Assembly (NCBI GenBank): GCA_963813195.1
Contig: CAWEYC010000050.1
Span: 110,433 to 174,432 of the forward strand
Direction of reading: 5' to 3'
From: Roseiarcus sp963813195
GTDB lineage: Bacteria > Pseudomonadota > Alphaproteobacteria > Rhizobiales > Beijerinckiaceae
DNA length: 64,000 nucleotides
Shown: piece by piece, positions 16,437-25,368 of the stretch
Layout: each line of letters opens with the position of its first letter
Position numbering within the stretch: position 1 is the stretch's first letter
Translations under genes and position numbers: made by a program
Notes under the pieces: generated by a model
The model's database searches: none
Told to the model about the DNA's origin: nothing
Seen by the model: only the letters and a program-made list of their open reading frames with translations

Positions 16437-17318
16437 TCATTTCTCTGGCCCGGGTCGAATGGGTCGAACCAAGCCCTCCTGGGCGACGCTCGCCGCCAAA
16501 ACGCCGGCGCGTGTATAAAGCAGCCCGCGGGTCAGGCCCCGCGCTCCGTGCGCGTTCGGACTGTCCAGGACGTAGAGAAGCCACTCGTCGGCGCGGACCG
16601 GCCGGTGGAACCACAGCGCATGGTCGAGGCTGGCGAGTTGATGGCGGCCGTCGCTGATCGTGTGGCCGTGGGCGACGAGCGCCGTGTCGAGCAGCGTCAT
16701 GTCCGAGATGTAGGCGAGGGCGGCCCGGTGAATGACGGGATCGTCGGGGAGCGCTCCGGCGATGCGGATCCACAGGGATTGGCGCGGTTCCCGTGCGACG
16801 CCGGGCGTCGACGGCGCGTATCGCGTCAAGTCGAGCGGCCGGAATTCGATCGGCTGGATGCGCTCGAAAAGGCCCTTCAGACGCTTTTGCGCCTTTTCGC
16901 CAAGAAACGCGGCGGCGGCGAACGGGTCGACCGCGCGATCGGGTTCGGGCGCATCGGGCATCGGAAAATAATGGTCGAGCCCCTCTTCCTCGATCTGGAA
17001 CGACGCCGAGAGCAGGAAGATCGCTTCGCCGCGCTGGCGGGCGACGACGCGCCGCGTCGTGAAGCTGCGGCCATCGCGAATTCGATCGACTTCGAATACG
17101 ATCGGCTCGAGCGGATCGCCGGGCAGGATGAAATAGGCGTGCAGCGAATGCGGCGGCCGCGCCTCGACGGTGCGCGACGCTGCGACCAGAGACTGGGCGA
17201 TCACCTGGCCGCCATAGACCCGCGGCCAACTGTTGGGCGGCGAGCGGCCCACATATCGGTCGGGACCGATCGGTTCGATATCGAAAAGGGCGACGAGGTC
17301 GGCGGCTGTGAGGGGCAT
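16437..17318 (-). CDS. tesB: Acyl-CoA thioesterase II
   Basis: Cytoplasmic double-hotdog thioesterase that releases free fatty acid and CoA from medium- and long-chain acyl-CoA. 293 residues against about 286 for E. coli TesB. Hallmarks: RVYGGQVIAQSLVAA near residue 35, SLHAYFILPGDPLEPIVFEV, DGRSFTTRRVVARQ, the catalytic Asp region YISDMTLLDTAL, and ASLDHALWFHRPVRADEWLL. It is upstream of glnK on the same strand, 249 bases away, but separated from it by the sigma-54 promoter. TesB next to glnK-amtB is a recurrent alphaproteobacterial arrangement. Confidence 0.93.
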   Translation of the reverse strand: MPLTAADLVALFDIEPIGPDRYVGRSPPNSWPRVYGGQVIAQSLVAASRTVEARPPHSLHAYFILPGDPLEPIVFEVDRIRDGRSFTTRRVVARQRGEAIFLLSASFQIEEEGLDHYFPMPDAPEPDRAVDPFAAAAFLGEKAQKRLKGLFERIQPIEFRPLDLTRYAPSTPGVAREPRQSLWIRIAGALPDDPVIHRAALAYISDMTLLDTALVAHGHTISDGRHQLASLDHALWFHRPVRADEWLLYVLDSPNAHGARGLTRGLLYTRAGVLAASVAQEGLVRPIRPGPEK

Positions 17319-17529
17319 GAAGGTCTCGGCCGGGGCGCTGAGTTGTGCGGCGCGGCGTCCGGCTCGTCAACCCCGCGAAGCCCCCCAGTCCGCGAACCCG
17401 CGGGGAATAATAGGCGTCGACGTCTGCTTTTGCTCAAATGCACTGGATTTTCTGCGCTCTAGGTAACCCTCCCGTAATTCCTCCCTGTCAAAATCTGCGG
17501 TTGAGGAACGTCATTCGATCGCGGGTCGC

Positions 17530-18063
17530 ATGTCCTTTTTGCGCAACATTATCAATTCTGGACGCCGCGCCGCGGTGGCGTTCGTGCGCCGCCAGGACGG
17601 CGGGCCGGCGTCCGAATTCGCTCTGACGGCGCCGATCTTCGTCGTCATGATATTCGCGACCGCGCAGGCGGCGATCATCTATTTCGCCAATTCCTATCTG
17701 GCGACTGCGGCTGAAGAGGGCGCTCGCCTGGTGCTCACCAATCAGGCGACGACGATGACCTCGTCGCAGTTTCGAACAGCAATTTGCAACAACATTGCCA
17801 TGTTGTTCAACTGCAGCAGCCTCATGGTCAATCTTGCGCCGGCGACCTCCAATTCGTCGATCGTCACCAGTGCGCCGACTTTTAACACGAACGGCACATT
17901 AAACCTGAGCTACACGCAACCGAGCCCCGGGCAGATCGCGGTCCTCCAGGTCATGTACGAGTGGCCGGTCATCGGCCTGCCGCTCGGGTGGAATTTCGCC
18001 AACCTGGGCAACGGCTCCTACTTCATGATGTCCACCCAGGTCTTTTTGGTCGAGGCGCAATGA
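17530..18063 (+). CDS. TadE-like pseudopilin / pilus assembly protein
   Basis: 177-residue TadE-family protein. A basic N-terminus (to RRQDGG) precedes ASEFALTAPIFVVMIFATAQ, the Glu-containing processing-site-like start of a single hydrophobic helix at about 28-50, as in pseudopilins of the Flp/Tad machinery. The rest is exported and Ser/Thr/Asn-rich, ending in a short hydrophobic strand. It overlaps the next gene by TAATGA-style coupling, so the two form an operon. No other tad genes (cpaA-F, tadBC) are in the window, so its secretion machinery is elsewhere. Known TadE/F proteins are minor pseudopilins in adhesion pili. Confidence 0.75.
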   Translation: MSFLRNIINSGRRAAVAFVRRQDGGPASEFALTAPIFVVMIFATAQAAIIYFANSYLATAAEEGARLVLTNQATTMTSSQFRTAICNNIAMLFNCSSLMVNLAPATSNSSIVTSAPTFNTNGTLNLSYTQPSPGQIAVLQVMYEWPVIGLPLGWNFANLGNGSYFMMSTQVFLVEAQ

Positions 18064-18689
18064 TGAAAGCCTCGGCCCTTGCCACCGCGCAGCTTCGGCG
18101 AACAGGCCGCATCGCAAGGGCGCTGCGCGACGATTCCCGCGCCACCGCGGTCGTCGAGACCGCGCTCGTTCTACCGGTTGCGATGCTGGTCTTGGGGCTG
18201 CTCATTTATGGCGGGGAGGGATTCGCGATCGACCGAAAGGTCACGCAGACCGCACGCACGGTCACCGATCTCATCACGGAGGCTACGCCGACCCAGTATG
18301 GAGCCCAACAGACGTCGATCGTGACCCATGCGATGATCGACAACGATCTTCAGGTCGCCACGGCGGTCATTGCGCCTTATTCCACGTCGAACGTGAAGAT
18401 GGTGGTCTCGGAGGTTTTGGTCGCCAGCAACGGCCTGACCGCAACGGTCCAATGGAGCGAGCCCTATAACGGCGCGACGGCGAGGCCATCGGGCCAGATT
18501 CTCACCCTGCCGGGAACGATCGGGACAGGGCAGGGCGGCAATTACTTCATCTTTGGTGAAGTCTATTACAATTACGCGCCCGTGAATTTTTTCGAGTCGC
18601 TCAGCGCAATCACCCTGTCGGGCTCGATTTATTTGACCCCGCGCCAGTCGGCGAGCATTACCTGCGGGGATTGTGCGACTCCCAACTGA
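18060..18689 (+). CDS. TadE/TadF-like pilus assembly protein
   Basis: 209-residue partner of the preceding TadE-like protein, whose stop codon lies inside its start (ATG at 18060, TGA at 18061-18063). The N-terminal basic region ends in RATAVVETALVLPVAMLVLG, again the conserved Glu five residues into a hydrophobic helix (about 33-55). The exported part (about 60-209) is beta-rich, with IYLTPRQSASITCGDC near the end; two cysteines there may form a disulfide. A longer frame from 17961 overlaps the previous gene and is rejected. Two TadE-type proteins in tandem are typical of tadE-tadF. Confidence 0.75.
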   Translation: MMKASALATAQLRRTGRIARALRDDSRATAVVETALVLPVAMLVLGLLIYGGEGFAIDRKVTQTARTVTDLITEATPTQYGAQQTSIVTHAMIDNDLQVATAVIAPYSTSNVKMVVSEVLVASNGLTATVQWSEPYNGATARPSGQILTLPGTIGTGQGGNYFIFGEVYYNYAPVNFFESLSAITLSGSIYLTPRQSASITCGDCATPN

Positions 18690-18787
18690 GGCGTGCCTGA
18701 AACACGACCCAGGCAAGATCATGCTCCGGCCTGTGACGCACGCGGGGCGCCTAACGCGCGTTGCTTTCAGGTCGAATCAAGCCTCAC

Positions 18788-18876
18788 CCGTCCTGGCGAG
18801 CAACGCGAAGCCATCCAGACTTTGGGATTGCGGCGGCGGCTTAGTCTGGATCGCCACGCTTCGCTCGCGAAGACGG
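18788..18876. repeat. Imperfect inverted repeat, interspersed element
   Basis: A 33-base arm at 18788-18820 (CCGTCCTGGCGAGC...CCATCCAGAC) is an imperfect reverse complement of 18844-18876 (GTCTGGATCGCC...CGAAGACGG). The pattern TCTGGATYGC...CTTCGCTCGCRARGACG is a repeat known from many Rhizobiales genomes. Confidence 0.7.
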
Positions 18877-18943
18877 CGGGGCCGGTTCACCTAAATGCAA
18901 AGCGCTTTAGAGCCCGACGCGCTTTGCTTCAATCGCCAATCCT

Positions 18944-19025
18944 GTCATTCCCGCACAAGCGGAGACTTGGCGGTCGCCGCGCCTTTCCTCTGGATTCCTG
19001 CTGTCGCGCGCTTCGCGGGAATGAC
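18944..19025. repeat. Interspersed palindromic repeat, GTCATTCCCGC type
   Basis: GTCATTCCCGC at 18944-18954 and its exact reverse complement GCGGGAATGAC at 19015-19025 bound an 82-base unit containing TCTGGATTCCTG. This is another common GC-rich genome repeat family, distinct from the element just upstream. Confidence 0.7.
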
Positions 19026-19616
19026 GCAGCTGGGAACATCGCGGCTGTGTTGGATCGACCGAAAGCCGTCGCGCTCGGGAGCGCTCTGCCGGAAGGCGTC
19101 GGGGCTTCCCGCGACGGGAAGGGGCGCGCTACGCCCCCTTGGTCGGCGCGAGCCGCGTGCCGAGAATTTCGCCATTTCCGGCTCGCTGCGACAATCGCTT
19201 TCTATATTTCGGAAAATGCCCTATCCTATCGTTGTTCCGCCGCTTCGGCTCCGGCGGCAGCGGAGGGATTGCGATGGACGGCGGCGCGATGGACTGTTCG
19301 GCGCGGCCCCGCGAGGCGGCGCAGCGACATTCTCGACCTCGTCATCTCCGGCCACGCCTGCGAGGCGATCGCCGCGACGCTGACGCTCCGCGTCAAGACC
19401 GAAACCGACCGGCGGGTAAAGCGTCGTCTCGACGCCGGCGCGCGCTTCGTTCACTTGCAAGCGTCGCCGCGCTCCCTGCCGGGCGCCGCGCGGTCGAAAA
19501 CGGGACAGAAAATGGCGCCCAAGCCGTTCAAATCATGGAGAGGCGGACAGGTTGTTCGGTCCGCACCCGTGGCTCGCCCAGCGTGTTTGTCACAGCCGTC
19601 GAACTGCCCCCATCGT

Positions 19617-19640
19617 CGTCCTTGCGAGCGAAGCGATCCG
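19617..19640. repeat. Half unit of the interspersed CGAAGCGATCC repeat
   Basis: CGTCCTTGCGAGCGAAGCGA followed by TCCG matches one arm of the inverted repeat at 18788-18876 more regularly than that copy itself; no matching second arm is seen before the tadG-like gene ends at 19656. Confidence 0.5.
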
Positions 19641-19655
19641 AGGTAAGCGGCGGCG

Positions 19656-21152
19656 TCAGTTCGTCAAGTGCGCCGTTTGCACGACCGTGTTGAATAGCGT
19701 CTGCAAGGCGCCGCCGAGGTCGGAACTATCGAGTCCCGCGTCGTAGAAAAGTCCGGGGGAGGCGCAAGACTCCAGGTTGGAGGCGATGTCGGGTTGGAAC
19801 GGCTCGATCCAACTCACGTACCAGCTGTTCGCGGTGACCTGATAATAGTCGGTATAGAGGATCGCGATGCGGATGCCGCGATTCTTGATGGTCGTGCAGA
19901 GAGCAGTGTTGATCGGCGACTGGCATCGGGTGCCGTCCAGCGCCTCGCTGCACGAGGACGCGACTTCGTCCTCCACGCCGTCCGTAACGAGGAACAACAC
20001 CTCTTGTGGCGTGTCTCCCGCCACATTGGTGCCATTGCCAGGATTCGGCATGATCGTGTTTACGGCGCCCAGCGTGTTGTCGTAGTTGGTGGCGTAATCG
20101 CCGCCGCCGCCGCTGGTGGTGCACGCGGCGTTGCCGCATTCCGCGTTGTTGGCGTAATATTTCATGACCCCGAAATTGGGTGAGGCGGTCGACCAGCCAG
20201 AGACGAAATTGGTCGTCAGGGCCATGAGGTTATTGTATGCTGGCGTGCTGGTCGACAACATGCCGACTTGCCAAGGCGAATCCATCGTATAGGCGGCAAA
20301 CTGGTAGACCGGAGGTATGGAGGCCGTGCTTTGCTGGGCGTTGTAGGCGTCCGTCATCAGATCGCTGATGCCGGCGTTGAGGGCGTCGAGGCGCAATTTG
20401 ATGTTGTTATTGCGAGCCAGTTGGTAATTATCGATCTGCGCGCCCTGCGACGAGCTGCAGTACATCTTCTTGGTGGGGCTTCCGTTGTAGCTGCCGTTGA
20501 CCGTAGGGGAGGTGCCGTTGGCGCAAGGGTTTCCCGCGGTGTCGGAGTTGCCCGTGCTTGCCTGATGGCAGGCGAATGCGCAACTTTGGAAAGCGCCATT
20601 CTCGTAGTCTTGATATGGGGTCAGGTTCTGCATCTCAGTGATCCCCGCCTGCGTCGCCGGCAAGGCCATCGAAGGAGAATTGTCGAGCAGCAGATAGAAG
20701 TTGATGTTGGCCGCGCTCGAGGCGCTCGCGGTCGAAGTCCCCTTGACCGGAAGAGTGGCGGCGCCGAGGATTCCGAGGAAGATATTATCGTTCTGCGCCG
20801 TGAAGCTGACAGTGACGTTGCGCACCAGGGGGCTGTTGGCCGGATTGACGACGTTGATTGTGAGACTCGTATCCCCCGCCGCGAGTGAACCGATGGGCGC
20901 GATCTGCCCGTTAAACATATTCTGCGCGGCCGTTTTTGCCGTCGCGTTGGATTGCTGCATCATGCTCGGCGTCAAGGCGGCGAGAACCGCCGCGTCCGCC
21001 GCCGCGTCCATCTGCGTTTGCACCTGCATGGCGCGGGTGTAATCGATCGCAAGGCCGACGCCGAACATGATGATTGGCAAAGCCAACGCGTACATCATCG
21101 CGACATTGCCGCGGCGGTCGCGGCGGAATTTACGCTGAGCGGACAGGGGCAT
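19656..21152 (-). CDS. TadG-like pilus assembly protein with VWA-like domain
   Basis: 498-residue TadG-type protein. Starts with RKFRRDRRGNVAMMYALALP, the TadE/G signature of a basic stretch then one membrane helix (about 16-38), then DYTRAMQVQTQMDAAADAAV, typical of the TadG N-terminus. From about residue 150 it has a von Willebrand A-like start, NFYLLLDNSPSMALP, with the DxSxS metal site, and ends in IRIAILYTDYY and LFNTVVQTAHLTN. About ten cysteines in the exported half suggest disulfides. It converges on the tadEF-like pair across a repeat-rich gap, so it has its own promoter. Likely anchors or caps Flp/Tad pili at the envelope; direct role not proven. Confidence 0.8.
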   Translation of the reverse strand: MPLSAQRKFRRDRRGNVAMMYALALPIIMFGVGLAIDYTRAMQVQTQMDAAADAAVLAALTPSMMQQSNATAKTAAQNMFNGQIAPIGSLAAGDTSLTINVVNPANSPLVRNVTVSFTAQNDNIFLGILGAATLPVKGTSTASASSAANINFYLLLDNSPSMALPATQAGITEMQNLTPYQDYENGAFQSCAFACHQASTGNSDTAGNPCANGTSPTVNGSYNGSPTKKMYCSSSQGAQIDNYQLARNNNIKLRLDALNAGISDLMTDAYNAQQSTASIPPVYQFAAYTMDSPWQVGMLSTSTPAYNNLMALTTNFVSGWSTASPNFGVMKYYANNAECGNAACTTSGGGGDYATNYDNTLGAVNTIMPNPGNGTNVAGDTPQEVLFLVTDGVEDEVASSCSEALDGTRCQSPINTALCTTIKNRGIRIAILYTDYYQVTANSWYVSWIEPFQPDIASNLESCASPGLFYDAGLDSSDLGGALQTLFNTVVQTAHLTN

Positions 21153-22026
21153 TGGGCAAACTCACGCTGTCGCGAATTGCCTCGACGGATCGGGCGAACG
21201 CGCGAAGGCCGATAGCGCGGAGCAATCGCGTCGACGTCTGCGATGAGCCCCGCATAAAATTTTCTTCGATATGCCGGCAATTCGGTAAATACTTCCAGAA
21301 TAGGGCGGCTAAAATTGTCGGGGGCGGCCGAAAAAGCGATAAAACCCCTCGGGAAGGTTACGAAAAGGTAGGCGCTATCGCAAAGTCGTCCTGCCTGCCG
21401 CGCGGCCCGTTCATCAATCGATCGTGATCGCGGCGGGGGCAAATGTGGACGATCCGCGCGCCGCGACACGCCAGGGTCATTTTTTGTTCCAATTTCCAGA
21501 CGATAAGTCACGTGAGCGGCCCAAAGCAGATCGCGCGGCGGGATCGTTGAGGCTCGCGATATGCGTGGGTGAGGCTTTACTCGACAAGCGTGGCAGGCAT
21601 TCGGAACGAAGTGGTGAAAATTCCATGCGTCAGGGCGCCCGCGGGCCCTGCGACAATTGATCGTTGGATTTCGTCCCCCAACGGCCTTTCCTTCGTTCCC
21701 ACCCGGACAGAATCACATAATATCGTATTCGGCTTCCTCGCCCCGGTGGAACCCGACTTTCGATTTGGCGTTGTGACAGTGCGGGTGGTGGCGTGGCGCC
21801 GAACTTGCTACGGTCGCGCTGAGAGGCGCCCAAGTTCGCTCATCGGACGCGGTCACTGTGCAGACCGCCCGTGCGGCGCCCGGGAACGCGGTACAGAGTT
21901 CAGCCGTTGCGACAGCAGCGTGAGCGTGGACGGCGTATCAAATCGGCACAGGCGGCAACACTTCGTTAACCATTCGACATCAGATTGGAATCAAAGGGAA
22001 AGATTCAATCGCGCTGGAGGTCGGCA
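21153..22026. other. Intergenic region, 874 bases, divergent promoters
   Basis: Between the divergent tadG-like gene and prkA. No frame has a ribosome binding site and coding character; frames such as 21569-22030 are Arg/Ser-rich and run into prkA. It must carry both promoters and the long upstream control region expected for the starvation-induced prkA operon. No clear sigma-54, Fur or other named box was found by eye. Confidence 0.5.
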
Positions 22027-24033
22027 ATGAACTCAATAGCTGCGAACATTTTCGCGCCATCTGCTTCCGGAGAATCCCGTTCCGCGTCGGGCAAGGGCGC
22101 TGAAATCTTCAGTCTCTTCTCTTCCGCCTATGCCCGCGACCGTTGGGAAACGATGAGTCTGACGGACTATCTCGAGGGGTGCCGCAACAATCCCGCGATG
22201 TACGCCACGGCGGCGGAACGGATGATCACCGCCATCGGCGAACCAAATATGATCGACACCAGCAAGGACCTGCGGCTCGGCCGCATCTTCCTCAACCGGA
22301 CGATCAAGATATACCCGAGCATGTCCGGCTTTTTCGGCATGGAGGACACGATCCAGCGCGTCGTCAGCTACTTCCAGCACGCGGCGCAGGGGCTCGAAGA
22401 GCGCAAGCAGGTCCTTTACCTCTTAGGCCCGGTGGGCGGCGGCAAGTCGTCGCTCGCCGAGCGGCTCAAGAGTCTGATGGAGACCCAGCCGATTTATGTT
22501 CTCGCCGCCGGCGACGAGATCAGCCCGGTCTTCGAATCGCCGCTCGGTCTATTCCGGCCCGACGCGATGGGCGCAGCGCTGGAGAACCGATACGGAATTC
22601 CAGCCCGGCGTCTCACCGGAATCTGCTCGCCCTGGGCGACCAAACGGCTTGATGAGTTCGACGGCGACCTCTCGAAGTTCTCCGTCGTAAAGATGCATCC
22701 CTCGAAGCTGCGTCAGATCGCCGTCGCCAAAACAGAGCCCGGCGACGAAAACAACCAGGATATTTCGGCCCTGGTCGGCAAGATCGACATTCGGAAGTTG
22801 GAACACTTCTCGCAGCACGACCCGGACGCCTACAGCTATTCGGGCGGGCTCAACCGCACCACGCAGGGCCTGCTTGAATTCGTCGAAATGTTCAAGGCGC
22901 CCATCAAGGTTCTGCATCCGCTGCTGACGGCGACGCAGGAGGGCAACTACGCCGGCACCGAAAACCTCGGCGCTTTGCCGTACCAGGGCGTCATCCTGGC
23001 GCATTCCAACGAGTCGGAATGGGAACAGTTCAAGAACAACAGGAATAACGAGGCCTTCCTCGACCGGATTTGCGTGGTCAAGGTGCCTTACTGCCTTCGC
23101 GTCACCGAGGAGGCGATGATCTACGCCAAGCTGCTGGAAAACAGCGACCTGGACTCTGCGCGTTGCGCCCCCGAAGTGTTGGAGATCCTGGCTCGGTTCT
23201 GCATTCTGTCGCGCATCAAGGAGCACCAGAATTCGCCGCTGTTCTCGAAGATGCGCGTCTACAACGGGGACAATCTCAAGGATACCGACCCGAAGGCGAA
23301 GTCGATCCAGGAATACCGCGAGGCGGCAGGCGCTTCGGAGGGCATGGCTGGCATCTCGACGCGGTTCGCCTTCAAGGTCCTCTCGGAGACGTTCAACTAC
23401 GACCACGAGGAGATCGGCGCCGACCCGGTGCATTTGATGTACGTGCTCGAGCAGGCTGTGAAGCGCGAGCAATATCCGAAGGAAATCGAGGATCGCTATC
23501 TCGACTTCGTCAAGTCGCAGTTGGCGCCGCGCTACGCCGAGTTCATCGGCCGCGAGATCCAGAAGGCCTATATCGAATCCTACAGCGAATACGGCCAAAA
23601 CCTCTTCAACCGGTACATCGCCTACGCCGACGCCTGGATCGAGGAACAGGACTACAAGGATCCCGATACCGGGCAGGTGTTCGATCGGCAAATTCTCGAC
23701 GCCGAACTGTCGAAGACCGAGAAGCCCGCCGGCATCGCCAACCCGAAGGACTTCCGCAACGAGATCGTCAAATTCGCGTTGCGCGCGCGGGCGAGCAATC
23801 AGGGCAAGAACCCCTCGTGGACGAGCTACGAGAAGATCCGTGAAGTCATCGAGAAGCGCATGTTCAGTCAGGTCGAGGATCTGCTGCCGATCATCAGCTT
23901 CGGCGCCAAGCAGGATACCAAGACCGAGAAGCAGCACGCCGACTTTCTCGAGCGCATGATGTCGCGCGGCTACACCGAGCGGCAAGTTCGCCGCCTGGTC
24001 GAATGGTACATGCGGGTCAACAAGGCCGGCTGA
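22027..24033 (+). CDS. prkA: PrkA-family serine protein kinase
   Basis: 668-residue AAA-type protein kinase of the PrkA/YeaG family. Reads FSLFSSAYARDRWETMSLTD, a P-loop near residue 135 in LLGPVGGGKSSLAERLK, then HPLLTATQEGNYAGTENLGA and DRICVVKVPYCLRVTEE; the C-terminal third is the PrkA kinase-like domain with DRYLDFVKSQLAPRYAEFIG. A GGAGG six bases before the ATG at 22027 decides the start; an upstream in-frame start at 21985 is unlikely. It heads the three-gene operon prkA-yeaH-spoVR. In E. coli this set is induced in stationary phase and nitrogen starvation and affects stress tolerance; the substrates are uncertain. Confidence 0.95.
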   Translation: MNSIAANIFAPSASGESRSASGKGAEIFSLFSSAYARDRWETMSLTDYLEGCRNNPAMYATAAERMITAIGEPNMIDTSKDLRLGRIFLNRTIKIYPSMSGFFGMEDTIQRVVSYFQHAAQGLEERKQVLYLLGPVGGGKSSLAERLKSLMETQPIYVLAAGDEISPVFESPLGLFRPDAMGAALENRYGIPARRLTGICSPWATKRLDEFDGDLSKFSVVKMHPSKLRQIAVAKTEPGDENNQDISALVGKIDIRKLEHFSQHDPDAYSYSGGLNRTTQGLLEFVEMFKAPIKVLHPLLTATQEGNYAGTENLGALPYQGVILAHSNESEWEQFKNNRNNEAFLDRICVVKVPYCLRVTEEAMIYAKLLENSDLDSARCAPEVLEILARFCILSRIKEHQNSPLFSKMRVYNGDNLKDTDPKAKSIQEYREAAGASEGMAGISTRFAFKVLSETFNYDHEEIGADPVHLMYVLEQAVKREQYPKEIEDRYLDFVKSQLAPRYAEFIGREIQKAYIESYSEYGQNLFNRYIAYADAWIEEQDYKDPDTGQVFDRQILDAELSKTEKPAGIANPKDFRNEIVKFALRARASNQGKNPSWTSYEKIREVIEKRMFSQVEDLLPIISFGAKQDTKTEKQHADFLERMMSRGYTERQVRRLVEWYMRVNKAG

Positions 24034-24051
24034 GCGAAAGCGAGAACGGGA

Positions 24052-25368
24052 ATGGAGCAGTTCATCGATCGCCGCCTCAACCCACGCGACAAGAACCTGG
24101 GCAACCGCCAACGCTTCCTTCGCCGGACACGCGCGCAGATCAAGCAGGCAGTCGATAAGGCGGTCCACGAACGCGGTATCAGCGACGCTGCCAAGGGCGG
24201 CTCGGTTTCGATCCCTTCGGACGGAATCGGCGAGCCTCAGTTCCACCTCTCCGACAGCGGCGGCGATCGCGAGCGGGTGTTTCCCGGCAACAAGGAGTTC
24301 GTCTCCGGCGACACCATCGAAAAGCCGTCGGGTGGGCGACGGGGGTCGGGAAGGGACGCCTCGGATTCGGGGAGCGGCGAGGACGCGTTCTCGTTCGCTC
24401 TGACCGAGGACGAATTCCTCGACATCCTCTTCGACGACCTCGAACTCCCCGAGCTGGTCAAAGCGTCGCTGAAGGACGTCACGCTCACTGAATACCGGCG
24501 CGCCGGTTACACTAACGACGGCACTACGCCCAATCTCAACATGCTGCGGACTATGCGATACAGCATGAGCCGCCGTCAGGCGCTGCGACGCCCGACCGCG
24601 GACGAGGTCCAGCGCCTCGAGGACGAACTGAACGCCTTGCGCGAAAATGTTTCAACTGACGTCGATGCCTCGCGCATCGCGGAAGCCCTCGCGGAGATCG
24701 AGCGACTCAAGCGGCTGCGGCGCGTCATTCCCTTCATCGACCCGATCGATGTTCGCTACAACCGGTTCACGCCGAGGGCCATTCCGCGCGCCAAGGCGGT
24801 CATGTTCTGCATGATGGACGTGTCGGCTTCGATGGGGGAACGCGAGAAGGACCTCGCCAAGCGGTTCTTTATTCTTTTGCACCTCTTCCTCAAGCGCAAA
24901 TACGAGCGCGTCGAAATCGTCTTCATTCGCCATACCCACGAGGCGAGCGATGTCGACGAGCAGGAGTTTTTCTACGGGAAGGAATCGGGGGGAACCGTCG
25001 TCAGCTCGGCGCTGAAGAAAATGATCGAGATCCGCGAGAAGCGGTACCCGCTCGCGGATTGGAACATCTATTGCGCCCAGGCGTCCGATGGCGACAATTC
25101 GAGTAGCGACACGGCGGGTTGCGTACAGTTGCTCACCGACGCCATTCTCCCTTCGTCGCAATATTACGCCTACATCGAGATCGCCGACCGCGCCGACGAC
25201 GAATTTCATGGGGCGCCGAGCGGCGGCAAGGAGTTGTGGCGCGGCTATGCCGGACTGATGGAGTCTGCTTCCAATTTCGCGATGAAGCACGTGAGGGGAC
25301 GTGGGGATATCTATCCTGTCTTCCGCGAGCTTTTCGCCAAACAGAGCCGCAAAGGGGCCGTGTCATGA
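24052..25368 (+). CDS. yeaH: YeaH/DUF444 family protein with VWA-like domain
   Basis: 438-residue UPF0229 protein. N-terminal FIDRRLNPRDKNLGNRQRFL and DAAKGGSVSIPSDGIGEPQF are family hallmarks. A charged, Gly/Ser-rich linker spans about 75-115. A VWA-like core begins near residue 250 with FCMMDVSASMGEREKDLAKR (DxSxS metal site) and continues IVFIRHTHEASDVDEQEFFY. It follows prkA by 18 bases and overlaps spoVR by ATGA, so the three are co-translated. The three proteins are thought to act together in stress physiology; the molecular role of YeaH is not known. Confidence 0.94.
   Translation: MEQFIDRRLNPRDKNLGNRQRFLRRTRAQIKQAVDKAVHERGISDAAKGGSVSIPSDGIGEPQFHLSDSGGDRERVFPGNKEFVSGDTIEKPSGGRRGSGRDASDSGSGEDAFSFALTEDEFLDILFDDLELPELVKASLKDVTLTEYRRAGYTNDGTTPNLNMLRTMRYSMSRRQALRRPTADEVQRLEDELNALRENVSTDVDASRIAEALAEIERLKRLRRVIPFIDPIDVRYNRFTPRAIPRAKAVMFCMMDVSASMGEREKDLAKRFFILLHLFLKRKYERVEIVFIRHTHEASDVDEQEFFYGKESGGTVVSSALKKMIEIREKRYPLADWNIYCAQASDGDNSSSDTAGCVQLLTDAILPSSQYYAYIEIADRADDEFHGAPSGGKELWRGYAGLMESASNFAMKHVRGRGDIYPVFRELFAKQSRKGAVS

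Larger units (their letters stand above)
18690..19655. other. Repeat-rich region without a supported gene
   Basis: Nearly 1 kb between the tadEF-like operon and the convergent tadG-like gene. It holds three units of interspersed repeats (listed separately). Around 19325-19440 one frame reads SDILDLVISGHACEAIAATL and continues with TLRVKTETDRRVKRRL, which looks like a helix-turn-helix (LuxR-type spacing) but has no start codon, ribosome site or plausible flanking protein; it may be the remnant of a regulator. Long frames spanning the region are Arg/Ala/Pro-rich shadows. Confidence 0.55.

Noticed and set aside
16426..17370. Minus-strand frame parallel to tesB
   Set aside because: Composition is Arg/Pro-rich; the 16437-17318 frame has all TesB motifs.
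18693..19646. 317-codon plus-strand frame through the repeat region
   Set aside because: Covers repeats and is compositionally a shadow; only a short helix-turn-helix-like patch is of interest and was noted as a possible remnant.
21569..22030. Short frame upstream of prkA
   Set aside because: No ribosome site, Arg/Ser-rich, runs into the prkA start.
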